Part shown: positions 1 through 9,422 of the stretch, one piece after another | How positions within the stretch are numbered: position 1 is the stretch's first letter | How the letters are laid out: each line of letters begins with the position of its first letter | Assembly (NCBI GenBank): GCA_964476835.1 | Contig: CAYZCE010000004.1 | Coordinates: 1-64,000 of the forward strand | DNA: 64,000 nt | Source of the DNA: PALSA-926 sp964476835 | GTDB taxonomy: Bacteria; Pseudomonadota; Alphaproteobacteria; Micavibrionales; UBA2020 | Reading direction: 5' to 3' | The notes under the pieces: generated by a model | What the model was told of the DNA's origin: nothing | The model's database searches: none | Seen by the model: the letters and a program-made list of their open reading frames with translations, nothing else | Translations under genes and position numbers: made by a program

Positions 1-1076
<1,076 letters not shown>

Positions 1077-2138
1077 TCAGATATTGACGACCGGCAACCC
1101 GAGCCGCTTGCGGGCCTCGTTCTCGAGGTCCTTGAGGTGGAGGATGCCCGGTTCCATCTCGGAAATGACGAAGGTCGCGCGCGTGATCGGGCTGCCCTTG
1201 GTGTTGTCGGGGAATTCCTTGCGCCAGCGCGTCATCTTGACGACCATGCCGCAGAGGACGGAGCCCATACTCGCATAGTTCTCCTCGATCTGCCGCTGCA
1301 GCTGCGCAAACGAGGTGCTGTTGATGTTCTGCCAGAACTGCACGAAGCTGGCGTTGAGCTGCTCGAGGCGCTCGCGGATCGACATGGAGAGGAAGCGGAT
1401 TGCCGTTTCCACCTGCTTGCAATGCGCCAGCGTCTTGGGCGAGGAAATAACGTCGCGGTGCGACTTCGCCTCGTAGACCCAGAGCAGGAAGCGGTCGATG
1501 TCGGCCGCCGCGCTCTCGAAGCTGTAGCGGTAATAGGCGACGGCGAAAAGGACGTCGCTGTATTCCTTGATGAAGTTCGGGATGTCGTCGATGGCGATGC
1601 CGGTCTTTTCCGACATGATCTTGAGGTTCTCGCGCACCTTGGCGACGTCGGGATCGCGCAGGATTTCCTGCAGCGCGTTCTTGCCCGGCTCGGTATCGGG
1701 CGCGTGGCCGCGGCCGAACAGCTTCTCGATCAGAGGATGGATGAAGTGGTGGCTGTATTCGGCCAGCTTTTCCTTCATGTCGCTGGACAGCTCGAGCGAT
1801 TCCACGTCGGTCGGCTCGACGCCCAGCTTCTTGAGGTTGGTGCGCAGCGAATAGACGTCGAAGCTGTGCAGCGCGGCGAGGCTCTTGATGATCTCGTGGT
1901 CGAGCGGCGACACCGCCATGTAATCCTTGATTGCCTGCGGACTGATCTGCAGGCTGCCGGTGAGCGGGTCGTTGTAGAGCTCGACCGTCGTCTCCATCCG
2001 CGCATTCTTGATGAGCTTGGCGCCCTTGAGGGTGTTGCTGGCCAGCGGGATCGACGCCAAAGGCAGCATGTCGATCGCGTCCTTGTCCGCGTTCGCGCGC
2101 TTCGACTTGTCTTTCTCTTTGTCTTTTTTGTCGACCAT
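1077..2138 (-). CDS. Conserved-looking cytoplasmic protein of unknown function
   Basis: 353 residues from an ATG. The first ~22 residues are almost entirely Lys/Asp/Arg (MVDKKDKEKDKSKRANADKD) and are followed by a mixed, mostly helical-looking sequence without signal peptide or membrane segments. No catalytic motif is recognised. Codon use matches the neighbours, so it is a real host gene rather than a shadow frame. It lies 63 bases downstream of the YgfZ-like gene on the same strand and could be cotranscribed with it; its stop codon touches that of ppdK. The function cannot be inferred from this context. Confidence 0.7.
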   Translation of the reverse strand: MVDKKDKEKDKSKRANADKDAIDMLPLASIPLASNTLKGAKLIKNARMETTVELYNDPLTGSLQISPQAIKDYMAVSPLDHEIIKSLAALHSFDVYSLRTNLKKLGVEPTDVESLELSSDMKEKLAEYSHHFIHPLIEKLFGRGHAPDTEPGKNALQEILRDPDVAKVRENLKIMSEKTGIAIDDIPNFIKEYSDVLFAVAYYRYSFESAAADIDRFLLWVYEAKSHRDVISSPKTLAHCKQVETAIRFLSMSIRERLEQLNASFVQFWQNINSTSFAQLQRQIEENYASMGSVLCGMVVKMTRWRKEFPDNTKGSPITRATFVISEMEPGILHLKDLENEARKRLGLPVVNI

Positions 2139-2201
2139 AAACCCCTGGCTCTCCCCAGAACCAGTTATGATTATATCGGCAAAAGCATGCAGCCGCCAGA
2201 C

Positions 2202-3023
2202 TTATTCATTTTCCAAGTTCAGCCAGCCCGGCAGGTGCGCGGTGGCCGATGCGCCCGCCGCTGTCGTCAGCACCGCGCCGAGCGATGCCAATTTTATGAC
2301 AGCCAATCCCTTGCTGCCGTCGCTGTTGACGCTGCGGATATCGCCGACAGCATGGCCGTCGTGCAGCAGCTCGCCGGGCGTGAGCCCGTGGCCGGAGACG
2401 ATGGCCATACGCTTCTTCACAGTGCCGCGGTTCTGCGTCATCGCGGTGATTTCCTGACCGAGATAGCAACCCTTGTCCCACGAAACCGCATTGAGGCGGT
2501 CGAGGTTGAGGTTGGCGGCGGTATCGCCCTCCACTTCCATGTCCGGCGTCCCTTCAGGAATGCCAAGCGCGATGCGGCGGTCGCGGTAGACGGCGGCCGG
2601 CTGCGCGGTCAGTTCTTCCTGCGTATAGAAACGATGGCCGAGCGCCGGCAGGCGCGGGTCTTCAAACGCGCCATGGCGCGCGTCGCCGGTGACGTAGACG
2701 TTCATCTCGATCTTCTCGATCGCCACCTTGCTGCGCAACCTGAACATCGTGAGGCGCCGGATGAGGTCATCGCGCCGCGCCGCTTCGCATTCCAGGAACA
2801 TCCCGCCGCCCGGCGCACCGGAGATGAAGAAGTCATGCAGGAAACGCCCCTGCGGCGTCAGCAGGCAGGCATAGAGCGCACGGCTGGCCGCAAGTTTCGT
2901 GATGTCGTTGGTGACGAGGTTCTGGAGAAACGCCGCGGCGTCATCGCCGGCAACCTTCACCAGCGCGCGCTCGGTCAGATGGCACAGCGGCAGGTCATGC
3001 GTGGCATTCGGCTGGATGGACAT
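2202..3023 (-). CDS. ygfZ: YgfZ/GcvT-domain folate-binding protein
   Basis: 273 residues. It shows the YgfZ signature KGCYLGQE (about residues 180-187) containing the conserved Cys, followed by a KKRM segment as in the family, on a GcvT-like fold. YgfZ proteins bind tetrahydrofolate and support repair or assembly of Fe-S enzymes such as MiaB; whether this copy does so is inferred from family membership. The start is supported by AAGGAG about 8 bases upstream of the ATG. It is divergent from tRNA-Leu and upstream of the unknown gene at 1077-2138. Fe-S-dependent enzymes that could be clients (mtaB, erpA pathway) are elsewhere in the window. Confidence 0.85.
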   Translation of the reverse strand: MSIQPNATHDLPLCHLTERALVKVAGDDAAAFLQNLVTNDITKLAASRALYACLLTPQGRFLHDFFISGAPGGGMFLECEAARRDDLIRRLTMFRLRSKVAIEKIEMNVYVTGDARHGAFEDPRLPALGHRFYTQEELTAQPAAVYRDRRIALGIPEGTPDMEVEGDTAANLNLDRLNAVSWDKGCYLGQEITAMTQNRGTVKKRMAIVSGHGLTPGELLHDGHAVGDIRSVNSDGSKGLAVIKLASLGAVLTTAAGASATAHLPGWLNLENE

Positions 3024-3066
3024 ATCATTGCTCCTTGGGCGTGATTTTACGGCACTTTCAGCCCCC

Positions 3067-3095
3067 TTGTCATCCCCTGTGTAAGTCAGTATTAT
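3067..3095 (+). promoter_or_regulatory. Sigma-70-type promoter for tRNA-Leu
   Basis: TTGTCA (3067-3072), a 17-base spacer, and TATTAT (3090-3095), ending 12 bases before the first base of tRNA-Leu. Spacing and position fit a housekeeping promoter. It lies in the divergent gap to the YgfZ-like gene. Confidence 0.6.
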
Positions 3096-3107
3096 GCCGC
3101 CATAAAG

Positions 3108-3192
3108 GCCCCTGTGGTGAAATTGGTAGACGCGCCTGACTCAAAATCAGGTACCGAAAGGTGTGTTGGTTCGAGTCCGACCAGGGGCACCA
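3108..3192 (+). tRNA. tRNA-Leu (anticodon CAA)
   Basis: Complete class II tRNA. The acceptor stem GCCCCTG (3108-3114) pairs with CAGGGGC (3182-3188); the discriminator base is A and CCA is encoded at 3190-3192. The anticodon stem CCTGA/TCAGG encloses the loop CTCAAAA, giving anticodon CAA, which reads UUG leucine codons. A variable arm and the T loop GGTTCGAGTCC are present. Confidence 0.97.
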
Positions 3193-3521
3193 TTTTATAG
3201 TTCTGCGTTCTTCGCGATATTCAGCGCGGTTGTATGCGTCACGAATTTCATCTTCTTCCGCATGGATTATGATGCTGGCAAGTGTTCGGAAGCTGGCTGG
3301 ACTGTAAAAAATGAAACGCTTTTTGCCAGTCAGTTCATATTGCTTTCACATCGCCTTTAACTTTTCCCGACCTGCCCTTCAATCCGGATTTTTTGTATAT
3401 GGGAGCGAAAACGCATATTTACCAAGGCTTTGAATTTAGCATCATTATTTATTAATCCTTTTATGAGATAAATAAGAATAGAGAAAAATTTATCTAAAAC
3501 AACTAAAAGAAAGTAAGTCCT
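3193..3521. other. AT-rich intergenic stretch
   Basis: About 330 bases between tRNA-Leu and the secreted protein gene. No convincing gene: the frame starting at 3163 begins inside the tRNA and has atypical codons. The last ~130 bases are strongly AT-rich and presumably hold the promoter of the next gene, but no clean -35/-10 pair stands out. Confidence 0.5.
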
Positions 3522-3938
3522 ATGAAAAAATCTTTTCTTTTTGTCTTAGGTATCGCGGCGCTGACCGGGCTGAGCAGCGCTGCGCGCGCCGAAACTGTCT
3601 GCTTCCCCGCCAATGATGGTCTCAGCATGTTAAACTGCGGCGGTATGGGGCAGTATTGCGTCGACGATGACTGGAGCGAAAGCTGCATGGCCGCGGCGCT
3701 GCCCATTGGCTCGCTTCTTGGATCATCGAATACGGTGACAGGCGTGGTCAAGCCCAAGTTTTCCCTGCCCATGGCGGAGAGACAAAAGTTGTTCGCGAGC
3801 AAGGTAAAGGCGAATATCGGGGCGACGGCAGCGGGAATAGCACCTGTAGTAACGACGCCGTTGACGCTGAAGGCGCCGGCAGTGAGAATACCACCTGTAG
3901 CGGCGCCTGTAGTGGAAGCGTCGCCCCGCCACTTTTAG
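3522..3938 (+). CDS. Small exported protein, unknown function
   Basis: 138 residues beginning with a classic Sec signal peptide: MKKS, a hydrophobic core, then a cleavage site near ARAET (residues 23-26). The mature part has four Cys within about 45 residues (CFPAN, NCGG, QYCVDD, ESCMA), compatible with two disulfides in the periplasm, and a Pro/Ala/Val-rich tail with imperfect repeats (APVVTTP, AVRIPPVAAPVV). The repeats are also visible as near-repeated ACCTGTAGT blocks in the DNA. No family is recognised. A candidate ribosome-binding stretch AAAGAAAGTAAG precedes the ATG. The gene is monocistronic, with a long AT-rich leader. Confidence 0.65.
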   Translation: MKKSFLFVLGIAALTGLSSAARAETVCFPANDGLSMLNCGGMGQYCVDDDWSESCMAAALPIGSLLGSSNTVTGVVKPKFSLPMAERQKLFASKVKANIGATAAGIAPVVTTPLTLKAPAVRIPPVAAPVVEASPRHF

Positions 3939-4059
3939 ACGGATAGTACGCAAGGGTTGTCAGTTCGTGTAGTTCGATGCCGTTATATACGGCTCGGCTT
4001 CGCGTTCCTAAGAAGCCGCCACGCCCAAATCCTTTCAGGGTTTGGCAAGCCAGCCTTTT

Positions 4060-4359
4060 TTATTTATTCCGAACCTTCCCGAAATGACTGGCCAGATGCA
4101 GCCCGATCACGAGGCCGCCTGCGATCGTCACAATGAAATCCACATTCAACCCGAACGCCACCGGATGGCGCGACAGCAGGCCGAGGCCGAGCAGCAGGTT
4201 GAGCGCGCCCCACAGGACGTTGACGGTCGGCGATGAAAGGCCGACGCCCGGCGGCTTGGCGAAGGGGGATTGGAAGGGCATGCCTTGAAGCCCCGCGACC
4301 AAGTGCGGGATGCCATTGCAGAGGAAAGCGCCCGCGAAGAAAAGACCGATATATTCCAT
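4060..4359 (-). CDS. Small inner-membrane protein, unknown function
   Basis: 99 residues with three or four hydrophobic segments (IGLFFAGAFLCNGIPHLVAG; VLWGALNLLLGLGLL; VDFIVTIAGGLVIGLHLA), so very probably a polytopic membrane protein. N-terminal GIPHLVAG and a short PF linker are the only notable short motifs. No enzymatic signature. It is convergent with the secreted protein gene on one side and divergent from dsbB on the other, so transcribed alone. A family assignment would need a profile search. Confidence 0.6.
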   Translation of the reverse strand: MEYIGLFFAGAFLCNGIPHLVAGLQGMPFQSPFAKPPGVGLSSPTVNVLWGALNLLLGLGLLSRHPVAFGLNVDFIVTIAGGLVIGLHLASHFGKVRNK

Positions 4360-4430
4360 GTGTCACCTCACAGTTCTTATTGCCTCACGCTGCGTTGACG
4401 AAGACAATGGGGCTATGTTAGCGTGAACGC

Positions 4431-4913
4431 ATGACGACATTTTCTCTTTCATCATCCAAGCATCTCGGCATCGCCATCACGGCGGCGAGCGTCGGCGTTC
4501 TGGCTGTCGTGCATATCGCGCAGTTCGGGTTTGGGTTGCAACCGTGCCAGTTGTGCTATTACCAGCGTATTCCTTACTTCATCAACATCGCGCTCGGCCT
4601 CGCGGCGGTTTATACGCGGCAGCGGGAAGTTTTATATGCGGCGGCGGTCGTGTTTTTCGCGGGCGCGGCGATCGCCCTCTTCCATGCGGGCGTCGAGTAT
4701 AAATGGTGGCCGGGGCTGCCGTCGTGCAGCGGGCAGATCTTGCCGGAGAATGCTTCGCTCGACGACCTCAAGCGTATCCTGACACAGCAGCCGATCGTAC
4801 GCTGTGACAAGGCGGCCTGGACATTGTTCGGCATCTCGATGGCCGGGTATAATTATTTGCTGTCGCTCGCGCTTGGCGCGGCGACGGTGTTTTTCGCGAG
4901 GAAAGCGGCATGA
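4431..4913 (+). CDS. dsbB: Disulfide bond formation protein DsbB
   Basis: 160 residues with four predicted membrane helices and the CQLCYYQR motif (C-x-x-C pair in the first periplasmic loop, about residues 37-40). A second Cys pair flanks the later loop (PSCSG and VRCDKAAW). These are the redox cysteines by which DsbB reoxidises DsbA and passes electrons to ubiquinone. The stop overlaps the coq7 start by four bases (ATGA), so the two are translationally coupled; a quinone-dependent oxidase next to a ubiquinone biosynthesis gene makes biological sense. A DsbA-like protein is encoded at 19011-19889. Confidence 0.9.
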   Translation: MTTFSLSSSKHLGIAITAASVGVLAVVHIAQFGFGLQPCQLCYYQRIPYFINIALGLAAVYTRQREVLYAAAVVFFAGAAIALFHAGVEYKWWPGLPSCSGQILPENASLDDLKRILTQQPIVRCDKAAWTLFGISMAGYNYLLSLALGAATVFFARKAA

Positions 4914-5485
4914 CGAAAAAAGCCGTCCCCCGCAAGCTCAAGCGCACGCTGCCCGGCGATACGGGCGGCGCGGACAGCATCGACAGCATGATCCGCGTCA
5001 ACCATGCCGGCGAATACGGTGCGCGGCGCATCTATCAAGGGCAGCTGGCCGTGCTCGACCGCGACCCCAAGATGAAGAAGCTGCTGGAGCATATGGCCGA
5101 GCAGGAAGAAGTCCACCTCGCCTATTTCGAGAACGAGATCGTCGCACGCCGCATGCGCCCGACTGCGCTGCAACCGCTGTGGCACGTGCTCGGCTACGCG
5201 CTCGGCGCTGCGACCGCGCGGATCAGCCCTGAGGCGGCGATGGCCTGCACCGTCGCGGTCGAAAGCGTCATTTCCGAGCACTATGGCGAACAGCTCGGCG
5301 CCCTGAAAGGCAACGCGCGCGAAAAGAAGCTCCGCGACGCCATCGCGAAGTTCAAGGCCGAGGAAGAAGAGCACCACGACATCGGCATCGACAACGACGC
5401 CGAAGAGGCTGTGGCCTATCCCCTGCTCAGCCGCCTGATCAAGTCGGGCGCCAAGCTGGCGATCGGGATCGCCAAGCGGGTTTAA
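4910..5485 (+). CDS. coq7: Demethoxyubiquinone hydroxylase Coq7
   Basis: 191 residues of the ferritin-like di-iron Coq7 family. MIRVNHAGEYGA carries the first metal-ligand Glu; EEVHLAYFE, VESVISEHYGEQ and the C-terminal EEEEHHDIG provide the remaining Glu/His ligands. The enzyme hydroxylates the demethoxyubiquinone ring in the penultimate steps of ubiquinone synthesis at the inner membrane. It is translationally coupled to dsbB. A short inverted repeat (AAGCGGG/CCCGCTT, 5474-5492) spans its stop codon but lacks a T tract, so termination there is uncertain. Confidence 0.93.
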   Translation: MTKKAVPRKLKRTLPGDTGGADSIDSMIRVNHAGEYGARRIYQGQLAVLDRDPKMKKLLEHMAEQEEVHLAYFENEIVARRMRPTALQPLWHVLGYALGAATARISPEAAMACTVAVESVISEHYGEQLGALKGNAREKKLRDAIAKFKAEEEEHHDIGIDNDAEEAVAYPLLSRLIKSGAKLAIGIAKRV

Positions 5486-5490
5486 CCCGC

Positions 5491-5519
5491 TTGATATTTC
5501 TGTAAAAATTACCTATCAT
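5491..5519 (+). promoter_or_regulatory. Sigma-70-type promoter upstream of tldD-pmbA
   Basis: TTGATA (5491-5496), 17 bases, TATCAT (5514-5519), 39 bases before the tldD start. The -35 begins inside the inverted repeat at the end of coq7. Confidence 0.6.
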
Positions 5520-5558
5520 CCAGCCCTTCACGATTTTCGCAGAAAGGCGACATGACCC

Positions 5559-6998
5559 ATGGCCGCAACCGATCCCTTTTTCAAGAATTCCGACCTTACG
5601 CCGGAGCGCGCCCGCGCCATCATCCTTGAGGGCCTCAAGGACGCCGAGTACGGTGAGTTCTATCAGGAGATCACCGAAACCGAGACGATCACCAAGGACA
5701 AAGGCGAGTACACCAACATCGCCGTCGGCAACAGCCGCGGCGGCTTCGGCTTCCGCGTCGGTCAGGAAGACCGCGTCGGCTATTCGTTCAGCGACGTCTT
5801 CAATGAAACCGCGCTGCAGGCCGCCATCGCGCAGGCGCGCCAGGTACTCAAGCCCGGCGTGACGCCGGCCACGCCCGCGCCTTCGGGCCGCGCGCCGCAA
5901 CAGCTCTACCCCGCACAGAACCCGATGGCCGCACTGTCACTACAGGAAAAGATCGCCAAGATCGACGAGATCGAGGCCTACGTGAAAGGCCTCAGCAACA
6001 GCATCACCAACGTGACAGTGTCGTATAGCGCAACGTCGAAAGCCGTGCATATCGTGACGCCCGACGGCCAGAGCATGGTCGATCAGCGCCCCATCGTGAC
6101 GCTCAGCATTCAGGTCGTCGCGGCAGATGCCGCGGGCAAGACGGAAACGGGCTACGCGCTGATCGGCGGCCGCGTCGATTGCACCGAGGTTTTCGATGTG
6201 GAGGCCTACAAGAAAGGCGCAGCCGACGCGCTGCGCATGGCGCAGGAACTGCTGATCGCCGAGGAAGCGCCCGCGGGCGTGATGGACGTCGTGCTCAGCC
6301 CCGGCTGGTCGGCGGTCATCCTGCACGAAGCGGTCGGCCACGGCCTTGAGGGCGACTTCAACCGCCGCGGCATCTCGGTCTACAGCGGCAAGATCGGCCA
6401 GCAGGTCGCGGCGCCCGAAGTCACCGTCATCGACGGCGGCGACATGCCCGGCGAGCGCGGCAGCATCCACTTCGACGACGAAGGCATCGCGCCGCGCCAG
6501 AACGTGCTGATCGAGAACGGCGTGCTCAAGGGCTATATGCAGGACCGCCAGAACGCGCTGCTGATGGGCGTGGAACCCACCGGCAACGGCCGCCGCGAAA
6601 CTTACGCGCACACGCCGATGCCGCGCATGACCAACACCTATTTCGCCAACGGCACGCACGACCCGGAAGACATCATCAAGTCGGTGAAGGACGGCCTTTA
6701 CATTTCCGACATGGGCGGCGGGCAGGTCGACATCGTCTCGGGTAAGTTCAACATGAACGCGCGCCTCGCCTACCGCATCCGCGATGGCAAGATCTGCGAG
6801 CCGGTCAAGGGCGCGACGCTGGTCGGCGACGGCCTCACCGTCATCAAGTCGATCACCATGGTCGGCAACGACCTCAAGATCGAGAAAGCCGCCGGTTCGT
6901 GCGGCAAGAACGGTCAGAGCATCGTGGTCAGCTGCGGCCAGCCCACCGTCTGCGTCTCGCACATGACAGTCGGCGGCGCGAAGAAAAAGGGAGCGTAA
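5559..6998 (+). CDS. tldD: Metalloprotease TldD
   Basis: 479 residues, full length for TldD. It has the zinc-protease motif HEAVGH (residues 256-261, within HEAVGHGLEGD) and the later Cys (about residue 448, in SCGKNGQ) that supplies the third zinc ligand in the structurally known TldD/TldE pair. With TldE the enzyme degrades unfolded or leader peptides and matures microcin-type peptides. The chosen ATG has AGAAAGG 8-14 bases upstream; an ATG seven bases earlier is in another frame. pmbA follows after one base, as expected for an obligate heterodimer. Confidence 0.95.
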   Translation: MAATDPFFKNSDLTPERARAIILEGLKDAEYGEFYQEITETETITKDKGEYTNIAVGNSRGGFGFRVGQEDRVGYSFSDVFNETALQAAIAQARQVLKPGVTPATPAPSGRAPQQLYPAQNPMAALSLQEKIAKIDEIEAYVKGLSNSITNVTVSYSATSKAVHIVTPDGQSMVDQRPIVTLSIQVVAADAAGKTETGYALIGGRVDCTEVFDVEAYKKGAADALRMAQELLIAEEAPAGVMDVVLSPGWSAVILHEAVGHGLEGDFNRRGISVYSGKIGQQVAAPEVTVIDGGDMPGERGSIHFDDEGIAPRQNVLIENGVLKGYMQDRQNALLMGVEPTGNGRRETYAHTPMPRMTNTYFANGTHDPEDIIKSVKDGLYISDMGGGQVDIVSGKFNMNARLAYRIRDGKICEPVKGATLVGDGLTVIKSITMVGNDLKIEKAAGSCGKNGQSIVVSCGQPTVCVSHMTVGGAKKKGA

Positions 6999-6999
6999 C

Positions 7000-8364
7000 A
7001 TGTCGAACAAGGCACAGGCCGATTTCCTCAAGGCCGCCCGCCCGCTCGCCGAAACCCTGATCGCCTACGCAAAAAGCGCGGGCGCGGCCTACGGCATCAC
7101 CGACGCCAAGGTGAGCGTCTCGTCGTCCGACCGGCAGGAAAACGCCGTCGAGAAAGGCGAAGTAGTCAAGTCCGTCTCCGGCGCCAGCTGGAACGTCTCG
7201 GTTGTGCTCTACGCCGGCGACCGCGTGATGGCCTTCACCTGCAACACGCTGGATGCGGACACGCTAAAAGAGTCGATGCTGCGCAACATGCAGGTCATCC
7301 ACCTCGTGCCGCCCAACAAGGGCAAGCGTTTGCTGGAAACCGACAAGGTTTTCAAGGGCCCGTCCGCCGACTTCGACCTCTACGACCAGAACCCGCCGAC
7401 GGCGGCGCAGCTGATCGCCTACGTCAAGGCGCTGGAAAAGGCGGCGATGGAAGTGCCCGGCATCAAGGCCGCGCGCAGCGTCAGCCTGACCGCGGGCAAG
7501 AGCCATTCGCTGGTGCTCGCCACCAACGGCCTCGACCGCGCCGAAAGCATGACGACTTACTCCGCCGGCGCCAGCGTGGTCGCCGAAGACCAGAACGGCA
7601 TGGAGATCGACGGCGACGCCAGCTTCGCGCGCCATTTCGCCGACATGGTCGACCCGGTCGCCCTCGGCAAAAGCGCGGCGCAGGAAGCGCTTTGCAAGCT
7701 GTCCTCCACCCTGCCCGCCACCGGCCATGTGCCCGTCGTCCTCAGCCCCGAGGCGGCGGCGGATTTCTTCTCCAGCGTGCTGTCGGCCGTCAGCGGCACC
7801 GCGGTCTATCGCGGCACCACGATGTTCAAGGACAAAGTCGGCCAGCAGGTGCTCAGCCGCGGCATCACCATCGTCGACGACCCCGCCATCCCGCGCGGCA
7901 TGTCGTCGGGCGCCATGGATACGGCAGGGCTTGAGATGAAGAAGATCACTTTCGTCGAAGACGGCGTGCTCAAGGGCTACGACCTCACGCTGCTTGAGGC
8001 GCGCCAGCTCGGCCTCGAACCCATCGGTCGCGAGAATGGCGAGACCAACGTCAGCGTGCTGAACGGCGCGCAGACACCGGACGCCCTGATGGCCGACATC
8101 GCCGATGGTGTCTACATCAAGGGCTTCAGCGGCGGCACGGTGGATATCAACAACGGCATCCACTCGCGCCAGGCCTACGGCATGCTCATCAAGGACGGCA
8201 AGGTCACCGACGTCGCCATCTCGGGCTTCGTCGTCTCGGGCAACCTGCGCGACATGTTCATGAACGTCGCCGTCGCCAACGACGCGCCGCAGCTCCCCAA
8301 CCCGCGCCACTCGATGTCCGCACCGACGACACGGATCGAAGGCGTGACGATCGCTGGGAAGTAG
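7000..8364 (+). CDS. pmbA: TldE/PmbA, partner subunit of TldD
   Basis: 454 residues, homologous in layout to TldD but lacking the HExxxH motif: the corresponding region reads VLSPEAAADFFSS. This is typical of PmbA/TldE, the non-zinc subunit that shapes the substrate channel. Conserved C-terminal blocks GFSGGTVDINNG and GNLRDMF are present. It starts one base after the tldD stop and is certainly cotranscribed. No leader-peptide natural-product cluster is visible in the window, so the general peptide-degradation role is more likely than a dedicated maturation role. Confidence 0.93.
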   Translation: MSNKAQADFLKAARPLAETLIAYAKSAGAAYGITDAKVSVSSSDRQENAVEKGEVVKSVSGASWNVSVVLYAGDRVMAFTCNTLDADTLKESMLRNMQVIHLVPPNKGKRLLETDKVFKGPSADFDLYDQNPPTAAQLIAYVKALEKAAMEVPGIKAARSVSLTAGKSHSLVLATNGLDRAESMTTYSAGASVVAEDQNGMEIDGDASFARHFADMVDPVALGKSAAQEALCKLSSTLPATGHVPVVLSPEAAADFFSSVLSAVSGTAVYRGTTMFKDKVGQQVLSRGITIVDDPAIPRGMSSGAMDTAGLEMKKITFVEDGVLKGYDLTLLEARQLGLEPIGRENGETNVSVLNGAQTPDALMADIADGVYIKGFSGGTVDINNGIHSRQAYGMLIKDGKVTDVAISGFVVSGNLRDMFMNVAVANDAPQLPNPRHSMSAPTTRIEGVTIAGK

Positions 8365-8472
8365 CCGCATCCCGCATTTCCTTTATGTTTATGCATGCCA
8401 TAATTTTATCCTGTTGATCTTGTCCTGACCTCTGGTTAAAGCTGGGTCATACTCAACAACAGGAGAAGAAGT

Positions 8473-8820
8473 ATGTCTGATGGAAATGGATTTGCCGCCG
8501 TGCTTAGCGTTATTTTTATTGGTGGTTTGGGTACACTTGCCGTTGCCATGTTCAATGATGCAAGCAAAGAATCCCGCAAGCTGGATACGCAAATCACCGC
8601 TATTTTCAATGAACGCGGGTATAAGACCGAAGCTATCGGCTCCCGCGATTATCTCCATTCCGGCCGCGACGATCACATGGAGATGATCAAGACCTACACA
8701 TTCAGCCGCAACGACAGCCTCTTCGAGGTTGACGGCGTCATGCGCGATGTGGGAAAGACGGGCTATGCGCAAGGCACAGTTGTGTCCCAAAAGTTCGTGG
8801 GCATGAAGACGAAGCCTTGA
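8473..8820 (+). CDS. Small single-pass membrane protein, paralog A
   Basis: 115 residues with one N-terminal membrane segment (about residues 8-26, AAVLSVIFIGGLGTLAVAMF) and a soluble domain. AGGAGA lies just upstream of the ATG. The soluble part aligns with the protein at 9078-9410: ITAIFNERGYKTE versus ITETFNAQGYKTE, YTFSRNDSLFEV versus YTFNRNDSLYTV, and VVSQKFVGMK versus VVSKTFTGMK. The pair is therefore a tandem duplication, now separated by a terminator and an inverted-repeat element. Its family is not recognised. Cytoplasmic or periplasmic placement of the soluble domain is undetermined. Confidence 0.7.
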   Translation: MSDGNGFAAVLSVIFIGGLGTLAVAMFNDASKESRKLDTQITAIFNERGYKTEAIGSRDYLHSGRDDHMEMIKTYTFSRNDSLFEVDGVMRDVGKTGYAQGTVVSQKFVGMKTKP

Positions 8821-8838
8821 TTGGAACGCCTGCGAAAT

Positions 8839-8870
8839 AAAAAAGCCCGCAAGATTGCGGGCTTTTTTAT
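8839..8870 (+). terminator. Rho-independent terminator after paralog A
   Basis: GCCCGCAA / TTGCGGGC type stem (8845-8862) flanked by A and T runs, so it can act on either strand. It follows the paralog A stop by about 20 bases. Confidence 0.85.
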
Positions 8871-8948
8871 TGTCATCCCGAGCGAAGTCGAGGGATCTGT
8901 GCACACGCAGCAAGCACTGAATATCCCTCGACTTCGCTCGGGATGACA
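8871..8948. repeat. 78-bp element with perfect 25-bp terminal inverted repeats
   Basis: Left arm 8871-8895 begins TGTCATCCCGAGCGAAGTCG; right arm 8924-8948 is its exact reverse complement, with a 28-base middle. The arm resembles the GTCATCCCGAGC..GAGGGATC palindromic repeats dispersed in many bacterial genomes (REP or miniature-element type). No transposase is linked. It sits immediately after a terminator and could also fold into a very stable hairpin in RNA. Only this copy was noticed in the window. Confidence 0.85.
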
Positions 8949-8993
8949 CCTGTGTTGTTGCTCGCACCTGAGTGTTAGTGCCGGTAATACATT

Positions 8994-9041
8994 GATATTT
9001 ATTGATAAATATCTTGTTGTATTTTTATTCTATTTTATGGT
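8994..9041 (+). promoter_or_regulatory. AT palindrome and possible promoter ahead of paralog B
   Basis: A palindrome GATATTTA-TTGA-TAAATATC (8994-9013) is followed directly by TTGTTG (9014-9019), 16 bases, and TATGGT (9036-9041). The layout is compatible with a promoter preceded by an operator or by a small hairpin. The sequence is weakly consensus-like, so confidence is low. Confidence 0.35.
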
Positions 9042-9077
9042 AATAATCTGGCAGTCGCAATAATCCGGAGCGTCCCA

Positions 9078-9410
9078 GTGGCCGATCAAGAATCCATGGC
9101 TAAAATGCCCTTCGCCCTCATCCTTGCCGTCATCGTCAGCATGGGCACGCTGTTCGGCGTTTCCCTGCGCGACCAGAACAAGCGCGTCGCGGCGATGGAC
9201 AAGAAGATCACCGAGACTTTCAACGCGCAGGGTTATAAAACGGAATCCGTCGCCGATACGCTGGAGATCGTTTCCGACCGCGGCAAGGACAAGGATATCT
9301 TCAAGAGCTACACCTTCAACCGCAACGACAGCCTCTACACGGTCAAGGCCGTCCTGCATGGTGATGACGGCAAGGTCGTTTCCAAGACGTTCACGGGCAT
9401 GAAGCGCTAA
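9078..9410 (+). CDS. Small single-pass membrane protein, paralog B
   Basis: 110 residues from a GTG with GGAG about 8 bases upstream; an ATG six codons in is the alternative start. One N-terminal membrane segment (about residues 11-28) is followed by a charged domain similar to paralog A (8473-8820), shorter by a few residues in the loop before VVSKTFTGMKR. The highly conserved RNDSL and GYKTE blocks suggest that both copies are under selection. Unknown function. It is convergent with trmB, 12 bases apart. Confidence 0.7.
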   Translation: MADQESMAKMPFALILAVIVSMGTLFGVSLRDQNKRVAAMDKKITETFNAQGYKTESVADTLEIVSDRGKDKDIFKSYTFNRNDSLYTVKAVLHGDDGKVVSKTFTGMKR

Positions 9411-9422
9411 GCCCCTGCTCCG

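Noticed and set aside
1137..3044. A 635-codon plus-strand frame across the unknown gene and ygfZ
   Set aside because: Antisense shadow of two genes on the minus strand, one with a clear YgfZ signature.
3163..3360. 65-codon frame beginning in tRNA-Leu
   Set aside because: Its start lies inside the tRNA, it has no ribosome-binding site and codon use is atypical.
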